64,000 nt of DNA from NCBI RefSeq assembly GCF_024713975.1, contig NC_091099.1:16039501-16103500 (forward strand). The letters are read 5' to 3'. The position numbers and the translations under genes are program-made. The notes beneath the pieces are model-generated. The model had not been told where the DNA came from and did no database searches. It was given only the letters and a program-made list of their open reading frames with translations. The DNA comes from Paralichthys olivaceus. Taxonomy: Eukaryota > Chordata > Actinopteri > Pleuronectiformes > Paralichthyidae. Below are positions 35,868 to 51,911 of this stretch, piece after piece. How positions within the stretch are numbered: the stretch's first letter is position 1; each line of letters starts with the position of its first letter.

Positions 35868-36009
35868 TTGGGCCGGCTGTGGCTCAGGAGGTAGAGCGGG
35901 TCATTTAATTCCTGTCAAATACTGCACCCCAGATTGCCCCTGATGGCTGTAACGGCAGTGTATGAATAAAGTGTGACAGAGAACGTGCTGCATGTAGAAG
36001 CTGTATGAA
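35868..36009 (+). mobile_element. Truncated tRNA-derived SINE
   Basis: Begins GGCTGTGGCTCAGGAGGTAG, the tRNA-like head with an RNA polymerase III A box (TGGCTCAGGAGG), then jumps to ACTGCACCCCAGATTGCCCC and GATGGCTGTAACGGCAGTG, the known body of a widespread teleost SINE. The part that should hold the B box (GGTTCGATCC) is missing, so the copy is internally deleted and could not be transcribed from its own promoter. Confidence 0.75.
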
Positions 36010-36756
36010 TTCAACATTTGTGCTGCGTGGCCTACCACTAGATTTGCACTTCCTCTCTCAGACCCCACACTATAATCCCCAGAGGCAGAGGTAATTTCCT
36101 CACATCTGCAGACTGTCAGGACCAGCAACTGTTAGCATGAGCTCCTTCTGCACATCTCTCCTTTCCTTTTGTGCACCTGCCAGTTAGAAAGTCAGTGGAT
36201 TATAAGCGGAAGTCATTGTGTCCGTCACTCTTCACTTGGCCACCATGCTGCTGCTGCTGCTGCTGCTGATGTTATAACAGTGATGTGAACAGAGCAGCAG
36301 CATCAGAGCCGCAGCATCAGAGCAGCTGCAGAGCGTCCTGAGGCTGGAGGGTCAGGGTTAGGGGTGGATCATCCCGGCCCACTGCCACATGTAGAGAAGG
36401 AATAAAGGAATACCCAGTGCTTTAATAACTCAAACCTAATCCTCATTGTGATATTTACCACTGGATTGCCACCTATGGTAAGTGGTATTCAAATCCTTTC
36501 CAAGAGTATAAGTATAGGAAAACACAATCAAAGATACAGCAGTTTGATTAAATGATCAAAAGTAAAAGTCAGTGTGTTGTCAAAGAGAGGCCCCTGTGAC
36601 TGATATATTATAAATATATACAGTATGATAGGATTGATAATACGTATGCATCTCTATGTAACATTTTTCTGTCTACATATTGAGGTGAAGCTATAGTTTT
36701 ACGTGTTTCCCAACCTACGGGACTGTCAGTCAGAAGTCGTGAGATCATCAAGGCAA

Positions 36757-36835
36757 GTTTATTTGTATCGTACATCTCAAAAACAAGGCAATTTTAAGTG
36801 CTTTACATAAAAACTTAAATACTTCATGACAAAAT
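36757..36835 (-). repeat. Tail fragment of a LINE/SINE-type repeat
   Basis: CAAGTTTATTTGTATCGTAC followed by AACAAGGCAATTTTAAGTGC and TTTACATAAAA is the reverse-complement tail of dispersed fish retroposons; the forward sense would read GTAAAGCACTTAAAATTGCC. A sense-strand relative of such tails is at 49800-49972. Confidence 0.55.
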
Positions 36836-38904
36836 GTAAAAGAAGTTAAAAGGTTTTACAAAAAATAAATAAAGTTACATAGAGAATAAAATAAAAGGAT
36901 GAAAGTAACACTCTACCTCTTTGTGCATTGAACAGTTATTTCAATGAAACCATCTGAGAAGTGATAAATAATGAAGAATCAAAGAAACGTTTGTTTGTTT
37001 GTTTGTTGGAACTGCTAATAAATCATAGACAACTGAAATGTGAACGGGACCATTCGATTTTTTTGTACATTTATAGCAAGGCAATTTATTTGACAAGATT
37101 CTTATTTTTCAATATAAAATGTTGATCAGGAACGCAACAAAAATTTAAAGCCAAATGTAGTGGTGAAAAAGTACATAAATAGTAGAGTGGAGGAATAAAG
37201 ATTTATAGAATGGAAATACTCAAGTAAAGTTAAAGTAGCTCCAAATTCTACATACATACATTACTAGACTAATTGTTCTGGTTGCTTTTTTCTCCAAAGG
37301 AACATATAAATCCAAGAAGCACATTTACAAATCCTTCCACAGCATGTCTGCTCCTCCCCTCTTCACTGTATCACAGCGGCTTTAACTAAACCAATAGTAT
37401 AATTATCATTTTGATCTCAGATTGTGTGTGCAGATAGACAAGGGAGTGGCACATTTACACACAGCCAGAGAAGATACATACCTGTCCTGTCTTGCTTTGT
37501 GCAGTCAGGCTCCTGCTGATTTTAACAGTTCACACCGTAACTGACTTGCGAGTCGAATGTTGTTCGACCGGTCGGGTTTGAAGAAGAGGGATGCCAAAAA
37601 TATTAAGAAAAACATTGATATTTACTTTAAAGAAAGAAATAAAGTCTTTTGAAGTGATGTGACACCTCTGTATTTCAGTTACCTGTCAAAGTGCTTCTCT
37701 GACTCCAGTCAGGCTTACTCTGTCACCCAGTTTTCTCTTTCAGTGAATAATGTCATCCATCAGTTCTCCTGTAGCAGATAATATGTCTTATCGGATGTAT
37801 GAATTGAATAATGTTGCAGCTTAACTGTTTTCAGTGGAATTCACATGATAATTACATCAACAATAGACACTTGCATGTTACATAAACATGCAATTATATA
37901 CATAAACCATGTAAACAGAACTTTCTACAAGCTGTTGACATTTTGCACAGGTAAAGGATCAGTTCTCTGATGTGGTTGAAAGTAATGCTACAATACAGAA
38001 ACTGATCAACCCGTACAATTATTTATTTCAATTCATAGAATCCAAATCATTTCATTTGTTTTAAAAGTCAACTAAAAATAAAATGACTTATCTTTTATAT
38101 GACAAATATCTATGAATTATTCATGTGCATTGTATATACCATCCAATATACAAAAATATATCCAATATCCTTACAACAACCCATGATTAAAACTCTATAC
38201 GGCCAACAATAATAAAAAAGAATCCAAGATTAAACAATACACTTGATTAAATTACATTATTAAAATCATAAAAACATTTCATCTGTTCATAGATATTAGC
38301 ACTTTACACTTCTCTGATTTCTTTCATTCAGATCTCTGCATCCTTCCTGCAAGTTTCCTGGTAATCCGGCATCCAGTAGTTTTTGTAAAATTCTTGTAAT
38401 TATCAAACCATAACCTTCTCGGTGGAGCAAACAAGTCTTATTTCCATTGCTGCCCTTAAAGCCTGTGACTGGACAGACCGATGATGATAATGATGATTTT
38501 TCAGTGAGACAGGAGTCATTAGGAGCCCAGGGGTCAGTAGAAACTCGACGACGCACAATGACAGCATTGTGTGCCTCCTGAAAAGAGCGTGCTGTGGTCC
38601 CATGTCGAGCTCTTTGGAAATGGCAATGTGACTCCATGACAGTCGCAGTTCTGTCTCGTTCAGTCAGCTGCTGGTGGCCTGCTGCTGTGATGCATTCACT
38701 GTCCGGCAAGAGATGAATTTTAAAGTGGCGTTCTGTGTCAGCATTGGTCCGGTTGATCCATTAAGATCACTCTGCTCCTTCACCAAGCACATGTTCTGAT
38801 GGCAGGGAATTGTGGGTAGGATTTCCTGCTCCAAATGAAAAAATATGGAGTTTGACCAAATCATAATTACGCTTTAGATAGCAAGGCTTTATGGATGGTA
38901 ATGT

Positions 38905-39055
38905 TTGGGCTTTTGGTCCGTGCCTTTGGTCAGGGATCACCAGAGTTATTATAGCTCATCCTCTGGGCACCATGAACATCTGTGTAAAACTTCATGATAA
39001 TCGATCTGATAATTGTTGAGGTATTTCTGGTGCTGTCCAACAGATATATTATATT
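38905..39055. repeat. Fragment of a dispersed teleost repeat
   Basis: Runs through TTTGGTCAGGGATCACCAGA, ATTATAGCTCATCCTCTGGG, ACCATGAACATCTGTG, AAACTTCATGATAATCGATC and ATTGTTGAGGTATTTCTGG, in the same order as a common fish repeat I recognise. Diverged; its ends are not defined. Confidence 0.55.
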
Positions 39056-40575
39056 TTTGTGTTTTACTGGTCAGTCTTAGCATTGAAACAAACATTTAAC
39101 ATTTCTTTATTCAAATGTGAATATAAAAAAGGCGTGATAGAAGAAGGAAGTGTTTGGACGGTGATGTCAGCAGAACAACAGGAAGCTGATTGCGTAGCAT
39201 GTCAAAGGATGTGACCTCATGTACACATGGGTTAAACCAGGATTTTCCCTGACCTCTGGGATTTGCAACCTTTGCGTGGGAACTGATGCACAAAGAGAGA
39301 GTCTAGGTTTTTTTGGGGGGGCGGCGTCGGTTTGAGCACTACTTTATCCAAAGGTCATCATTTTATTACGACGACTGTGCTCTTATTTGTAGTGTGTATA
39401 TTATGGGAACTCTGCCCTGGGTTGCTGTCACAGTGGCTGTTTTATTGATGTAAAGAAACACTGGGTTGGACGAGTCCCTCGGGCCTGGTCCAATCTCACC
39501 ACCAAGTTTATATTCCAGCCCGGAGGAGAGCTATGTTGATTCATGTATGGCCTAGTGAGCACAGCTAAGAACCAGTGGATGTCCACTTAGGTCAGAATGG
39601 ACAGTGTTGCCATATGAAACACAAAGTAGATCACGTTTCAAGGAATATTATACCATTATGTATGGTATAGTATATTTCAATCAGGAGACACTTTGATTCA
39701 ACGTTTTAACAACAATTATTGACTTAGCTGATTATCTGATGCTTTTATTTTACTCTTTTTTTTTCTGAAGTTCTGCCGCATCTATCTACATGAGCGGGTT
39801 GTTGCAATAATGTTGGCAGTTAGGGAGATTTGACTGTTGAGTGTCACACCCAGGTTCCTAGCAGTCTGGGTGGGGGTTACCACTGTTTTTTAAAAGGTAA
39901 TAGTCAGGTCATGTGTTGGAGAAACAGAAAGTAGTACAGGGACTCCCCCCAAGGTCTAGACACTAGTGACTATGGAAGAGAGGAAAAGGTATTTAAAGTT
40001 TGACAGCAGCTGCATGATTGGCTGGAAGAGACTGTGGCAGAATCCGATTGGCCATTTCGAAACGCCCGCTGATCAATAAGCATAGAAAGAGATTTAAGAT
40101 TGATTGAATAGGGGTAAAGTCTTTCCTGACTGAACTTACGCTGAGCTTCTATTCTGTCTTTTTGAATTTGTGTCATTGCTCAATCTACTCAGAGGAAATC
40201 ACTCTTCAAGTAAATACTCTTGCTTTGCATCATGGAAACATTCTTGACCAGTTGTGAAAGTGGGATTAAAAAAAAGAAGTTCTGCTTTCTGTGAGCAAGC
40301 TATTTTTACTGACACTGCCTGAACTTACACAGCATATTTACACTATATTCTGTTGTGTTCTGATAATAGCTGATTTAGTTGCTGCTCTGAAACTGCGCTG
40401 CAAACCCCCAAATTAACGGCCTTCCTTAAAATATATTTGTGTTAAAGCTTTAAAACATCTTCCTCTTAAATTTAAATGGATTCTGTTTGCTTTTTTGTCA
40501 GGTACGTGTGTGTTTACCAGCTCTAATGGTAGCAGCTAGACAACGTCACCTGTGAGAGGATCCAACCCCCTCATC

Positions 40576-46581
<6,006 letters not shown>

Positions 46582-47079
46582 GAGATTCAACAGAGGAGAA
46601 ACGAAAGGTGACTTTGATCCTCTTTCATTCTGACGACGTGGACCATGACCGGGGATGAAATTAGTGATGTCATGGACTGTTTTATATGTCAACAACAATA
46701 TGTTCGTCATTGATTGTTAATTACGACTATGAAATGTAGGTTTCATAGTGTCTCAGGTGTGTCAACCCGCAGTGACTCTGAGTTACTGCCTCACTTGCTC
46801 TCGCCTTCTTGTGCTCTGCGCAAGAGTGAATGATTTACACTCATATCGATGAGTGCTGCCTTAAAGTCTCTTGACCTATTTTTTATTTTATCATGAGTTC
46901 ATTTTATGAACAAGAACATCATCATCTAGTTGACTGGATCCACAGTATGAGTTAAAGAGGAAAGATGACGCCAAATGCAATTACTTGCTGTATTAATATT
47001 TTTTTCTCTACAGTTTCCAGGTTCACCTTTTGGCATGAACTGTTGAATGTTAAATTGTATTTCTTTGTGGTTTAGGTCA

Positions 47080-47380
47080 TCTTTATCTTTATTGTCCTGC
47101 AAGGGGACATTTGTTGTGAAGAGTTTACAAAGAAACAAAAAAACGGAGGGAAAAAAAGGGACACCATCAAATTTCACAATAAAAACATGTTTCAGCAAGT
47201 ACAGAAAATTCCTACTACTTACAAATATGCAATATAAATACCAATTTAAAATCAGACAGCTTTTTTCTAGAAAAACAAGCAAACTGTTAAGCGCTGTTGA
47301 GTATATCGATAGCACTTGGAATGAAAGAAACATGAAGTCTTTTTGTCCTCTGAATAGACGCCCTGTAACAGTGACCTGAC
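47080..47380. repeat. Possible repeat embedded in the csk 3' UTR
   Basis: TTTATTGTCCTGCAAGGGGA at the left and TAGCACTTGGAATGAAAG with GAATAGACGCCCTGTAAC at the right resemble parts of a dispersed fish repeat. No end structure is visible. Confidence 0.35.
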
Positions 47381-47659
47381 GGATGATCACAACAGTCCAA
47401 TATCGCATAAGCCCTCCGATATTTTTATTTTGCCTATTTTGGAATCTCTCTGTATGTCAAAGAAAGAAGCACAAGTTCGAAATGTCACTTTTACTACTGA
47501 TATACGACATCATTCAGCTCAGTCATGTCATCATTTCCATGTGTATATATATAACAGAGAACAAATCATTGACTTGTTGGATTCAACCAAACCATCTGGA
47601 GTTTGTATGTAATGAGAAAAGGACAATGTTAATACATTTAATATGTTGCCATTTTTAAC

Positions 47660-47665
47660 AATAAA
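47660..47665 (+). terminator. csk poly(A) signal
   Basis: AATAAA 1,079 bases after the csk stop, followed by TTTTGAAAATCATTGTGATT as a plausible downstream element. Confidence 0.6.
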
Positions 47666-47698
47666 AATTATTTTGAAAATCATTGTGATTTTTATGAA

Positions 47699-47731
47699 TG
47701 TCACAAAATTCTACACATCAAACTTTTAAAG
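47699..47731. repeat. Solo right-end fragment of the 784-1102 MITE family
   Basis: TCACAAAATTCTACACATCA then AACTTTTAAAG parallels TCACAAAATTCTACACACTG then TACCTTTAAG at the right end of the element at 784-1102. It sits 34 bases past the csk poly(A) signal. Confidence 0.5.
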
Positions 47732-48512
47732 TCTGTGTTTAGTGTACTCTGTAATATAATTTACACAATCTACTTACTGTACCATAACAATTTTTCATTT
47801 GTTGTTATGCTACATTTTACCCCACTTCATATTTCTGTATTTAATTAGCTACTAGTTATTATTATTTATTTTGGTGGTGAAGATTTTAAAAAACTAAACA
47901 TATTATCTAGAAAACTAAGTTTAATTATTATAAAGTACTGAAGTAGCATACAACATAATTTGCTGCCCATTGCTCAGCTATATAAAAGCTGCATCATTAC
48001 AATTAATGCATTTATGTCGTATATGCAATGTAATATTCCTAAATAATGGATAATGAGTAAAAAAGTTAGTCTTTATTATGCTCTATAGAGCTTTAGTAGG
48101 TAGGTATGATTTTATAGCCAATAACACAGCCATTGACTATGTTAGCAAAACATAATTGACCAGTAATAAAGACACTGAATACATCTGGTAAAACGATAAA
48201 GTAAAAATGTGCCATCTCAAATAGTTTTTTATTACCACAGTTTATTGCATAGACTGTTGGTTCAATGAAGACAACAGCGCCATCAAGTGATGAAGGCAGA
48301 ACATATAAAACAATGAATGAACTTTTGTTTTTCGATACGTGAGATAATTTAATGAAGAATGGAAAGTTTTAGAACGGCAGAAGAAGCGGAACCTTGAAAC
48401 AACTACAAAGCGCGGGGGCTGCTTTCTTTGTTGCACCCGGCGGTGCAACAGAGAAATGTGCACTGAAAACAGAGGCGGTTTGTCAGCGGTGTGTGACAGT
48501 AGCAGTAGCAGC

Positions 48513-48539
48513 TCACACACACACACACACACACACACC
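48513..48539. repeat. (CA)n microsatellite at the adal 5' end
   Basis: About 27 bases of CA ending 19 bases before the adal ATG, so it would lie in the 5' UTR or core promoter. Confidence 0.95.
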
Positions 48540-48558
48540 GTCCCTGCTGTTCTCTGTG

Positions 48559-51500
48559 ATGGACACTGAGGCTGATGTCTTCTACCGGCAGCTTCCTAAA
48601 GTGGTGAGTCACCAGATACAAGCAGAAAAGTCCCAGAAAGTAAAGAAGTGAACTCAGTGCTCACTACACGGGGTGAAATGTTGTGGTAGCTACATGCTAA
48701 CGTCAGCGTTTGAACTGTCCCCAGGAGCTTCATGCTCATCTCAACGGCTCCGTCAGCTCCCACACCATCGAGAAGCTCATCAAGACCAAACCTCATCTGA
48801 ACATCGAGCACAGCATGACAGCCATCAGCAAAGGACAGAGCAGGAGCCTGGACGAGTGAGTGTAACTGTAACACGAGAGCCAGCGGGGCTGTTGAGCCTC
48901 ACACCGGTGTAATTATGTTGAACACGCTGAACACTGTTGAAAACCTCCAGCAGATGATAAGTAGATAATCTCCCTCTTTGGGCTCAAAGTGTGAAACAAA
49001 CGACACAGAGATTAAAACAACATGGCGCACGTGTCCGCAGGTGTTTTCAGGTCTTCAAGGTCATCCATCAGCTGGTGGACACAGAGGAGGACATCCTCAT
49101 GGTGAGGACCCCCCCCCACCCACCTATAAAATATTAACATTTTCATCTTTATCAGCAACACATTTGACTTTTCTCCTCTCCAGGTGGCTACAGATGTGAT
49201 CAGGGAGTTTGCGGCTGATTCTGTGAAGTACTTGGAGCTCAGGAGTACACCGAGAGAGGTGAAAAACACAGGTAACAATACTTCAAAACTTACAGCCTCA
49301 TGCTCAGATTGTGTGATTGATTGAGATGATTGATTTTTACAAAGTTGTAATTCTTACAAGTACAGCTGCAATCATTCATTGGTTAGCCGATTCTTCTTAT
49401 AATCTGATACTCATTAGGTAATGAGAAGACAATGTCAAAAATATGTTAACGGGTTCTCAGATGAAGGGACTTTTTATGTTACATAACATTATACTGAATA
49501 TCTTTGGATGTTGTATTTTGTCTGTGCAAAACAAGACACCTGAGTGAATCATGTTGGGTTGTGGGAAATCAAACTGCATTTTGATGTAAAAATAAAAAGG
49601 AGTGTTAGCTGCAACTTATAAGTTCATTATCTTCTTTCCCAGGATTGACAAAAAAGAGATATATTGAAACTGTCATCAGAGCCATCCAGCTGTGTAAAAA
49701 AGAGGGACTGGACATTGATGTCAGGTAGGTGTAGTATTTATCATTGCTATGTATGAAACGTAAAGAAATGTATTTTAGGTCTGTAAGGTGCGGACACACC
49801 TGCTTCCTGTCTTCCACTTAATGAGGGAGTTTTTCTCTCCACAGTCCCCATTTGTTTGCTCATTGTGGGAACTGTTGGGTTTCTCTATGATTTTTAAGGT
49901 CTCAACCTTCTATGTAAAGTGCCTTGAGATAATGTCTACTAGATTTAGATACACGGATTAAATAAAATGTAATTGGCTGGGTAGTAAAATACTGCATAAT
50001 GTTTGGCTATTGTGCTTCAATAACTTGATTGCTGGCCACAGTTGTGCCTGGTGCTAAACTTGCTCATTTATCTTGAAGGTTCCTTGTGGCGATTGATCGC
50101 AGGAATGGGCCACAGGTTGCCATGGAGACAGTGGAGCTGGCAGAGGAGTTCCTGCTGTCTTCTGATGGTTTGGTTCTGGGAATCGACCTGAGTGGAGATC
50201 CAACGGTCAGTAGACCAGTTTGAATAAGTGGCTCACAAAGATCATAATAGTAAATTGATTCTATTTTATATTATGTTCAGCAAGAAGAAGTGCCTACTCT
50301 ATAACATTATTTCATAAAGTAAAGTAGCAGCATTCTATTTAAACATGACATGTATTTTATGTATTAATGCTTCCACATTATGTGGATTTGTTGTGTATGA
50401 AAATTATCTGTATCTTTTTTTGTCGCTTATTTCTGGTGGAGGGCAGGTCAGGGCTGTTTGCTTGATTGTGTCAACACTAAAATGTTAATAAATGTAATTT
50501 TTGTTCTTAGGTGGGCGATGGAAAAACTTTCCTTCCAGCTCTAGAGAGGGCCAAGAACTGCGGACTGAAGTTGTCACTGCACCTCTCAGAAGTACGATAA
50601 TAACAATCTTTTGGTCATTTGACTTTAAGTGACATTATCTGCAACTGCAATGACATTGCAACAAAAACAAAATCCTGCAGGTGCCGTCCCAGCTGGAGGA
50701 GTCAGATTTGCTGTTGAATCTTCCTCCGGACAGGATCGGTCACGGCACCTTCTTGCATCCGGAAGTCGGTGGATCTCAAAGCGTGGTTGACAAAGTGCTT
50801 AAGAACAACATACCACTGGGTAAGACTGAGTTGGAGATGAAATGATTGTTCTGTGGGTTGTGCACTATGCTAACTGTGTTTCTGATCTCCCCTCTTGTAG
50901 AGCTGTGCCTGACCTCAAATATTAAAGGACAAACTGTGCCACGTTTTTCCGAACATCATTTTAAATACTGGCACCAGCTGGGGCATCCAAGTGTGATTTG
51001 TGTAAGTTTCATCTCTTTATACACATCTGTTACACTGTGTGTGAATTTAACCAAACTTCTCCTCATCATCATTTGTTATCCTGATACAAATATTGACAAA
51101 AAATGTCTCAATACAGAAAAAAATGATTTAATTAAAAAAATGAATTACTTAAAAAAAAGACCTGCAGTAACATGTAAACAGAAATATGTATGGAACATTC
51201 TATTAGCATTTCATGTAAACACATTATTGAAATAATGTCTTATTCAGAATCAGGTTAATAGTTAGAATATTGATGTTCTTGTAAATGTAATTAGTGCTTG
51301 CTTTGTAAAAAAGAATCTATGAAGAACCTGAAATGACGATGCCTGAGAGGAAAAATGAATTTCACAAGTCATTTTTTATTCTTTGTCACATAACAGACTG
51401 ATGACAAGGGAGTCTTCTGCACAGACTTGTCTCAGGAGTATCAGTTGGCAGCTTCCACGTTTGGTCTGAGCCGTGAAGCCGTATGGAATCTCTCCCAGCA

Positions 51501-51603
51501 GGCCATCGACTGTATCTTCGCACCAGAGGCGGTGAAACAGCAGCTCAAACAGAAGTGGACTAATTTAAAGCCTCAAGTGTTCTCAGTGGAACCGAAAGCT
51601 TAA
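48559..51603 (+). CDS. adal: Adenosine deaminase-like protein (N6-methyl-AMP deaminase)
   Basis: Cytosolic zinc hydrolase of the adenosine deaminase superfamily (also named MAPDA) that converts N6-methyl-AMP to IMP and clears modified nucleotides from RNA turnover. Ten exons join in phase: 48559-48603, 48725-48855, 49041-49101, 49184-49271, 49643-49724, 50079-50205, 50511-50591, 50681-50819, 50901-51001, 51397-51603, giving about 353 residues, the usual length. Zinc and catalytic residues are all present: His18 and His20 in ELHAHLNGS, His202 and Glu205 in LHLSE, His226 in RIGHGTF, and Asp287-Asp288 in TDDKG. ELCLTSN and VICTDDKG follow the human ADAL pattern rather than ADA1. No signal peptide is present. 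It converges on nat10, with 308 bases between the stop codons. No AATAAA is seen in that gap. Intron 5 carries a retroposon tail. Confidence 0.96.
49800..49972 (+). repeat. Tail of a LINE/SINE-type retroposon in adal intron 5
   Basis: TGTTGGGTTTCTCTATGATT, AAGGTCTCAACCTTCTATGT and AAAGTGCCTTGAGATAATGT, then GGATTAAATAAAATGTAATTG, match the 3' tail of dispersed teleost retroposons, which end in short A/T-rich repeats. The body is missing, as expected of a 5'-truncated insertion. Confidence 0.65.
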
Positions 51604-51911
51604 CTCATATACCTCAGGTTTCAGTTTAAAAAAACATTTTTCATTAACTTTTTTACAAGACTTTGTAGAAAACCATGAAGTGATTTCTAGAACTAAAGTT
51701 AAATGTTTAAAATAGGTGAAAGTAAACGATACTTGTTTAGTTCAAGTGTGAAGTGTTTTCTTTTGTCTTCACGGTGTTGAACGCAACACAAATGAAAACA
51801 ACAGACCTTTCGGATGCTCTTCAATATCTGCAAGTCCTTACCAGAACCCAACGTTCTCTAAATTTGCTCTGTGCCCACAAACAGTCCAGGCATTGCAGCA
51901 GAGTTCTATAA
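51604..51911. other. Convergent 3' spacer between adal and nat10
   Basis: 308 bases shared by the 3' ends of two oppositely transcribed genes. No canonical AATAAA or ATTAAA is seen on either strand, so at least one transcript probably uses a variant signal or runs into its neighbour. Confidence 0.6.

Larger units (their letters stand above)
31153..40575. other. Long spacer between edc3 and csk
   Basis: About 9.4 kb with no convincing protein-coding gene. It holds the edc3 3' UTR (to about 31400), a CT microsatellite (33487-33504), a CTCF-like site (33072-33085), a damaged SINE (35868-36009), further repeat fragments (36757-36835, 38905-39055), a CTG tract near 36247-36270 and, presumably, the upstream untranslated exon(s) and promoter of csk. 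GC-richer islands at 33700-34040 and 36170-36370 are the best places to look for these. Human CYP1A genes occupy the equivalent interval, but no P450 exon is visible. Confidence 0.6.
46582..48558. other. csk 3' UTR and spacer before adal
   Basis: csk 3' untranslated sequence to about 47690, including a possible repeat (47080-47380) and the poly(A) signal at 47660. From 47690 to 48350 it is AT-rich with a MITE fragment and otherwise nothing. From 48360 the base composition rises towards the adal start and includes a CA microsatellite. Confidence 0.65.

Noticed and set aside
35875-35935. tRNA gene
   Set aside because: Only the 5' tRNA-like half is present, with no B box or cloverleaf. It is a SINE head.
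38296-38709. 137-codon minus-strand ORF in the edc3-csk spacer
   Set aside because: No recognisable domain, no supporting splice partners, repeat-bearing neighbourhood, and an overlapping second frame of similar quality. Probably chance; transcript evidence could overturn this.
39820-39930. Possible retroposon fragment around GTCACACCCAGGTTCCTAGC
   Set aside because: Vaguely reminiscent of a fish LINE-derived sequence, but too short and diverged to call.
31153-40575. cyp1a or another gene expected from human order
   Set aside because: No P450 haem-binding motif or other recognisable exon is visible in any frame.
47046-47408. ORFs on both strands in the csk 3' UTR
   Set aside because: They lie between the csk stop and its poly(A) signal in low-complexity, possibly repeat-derived sequence.
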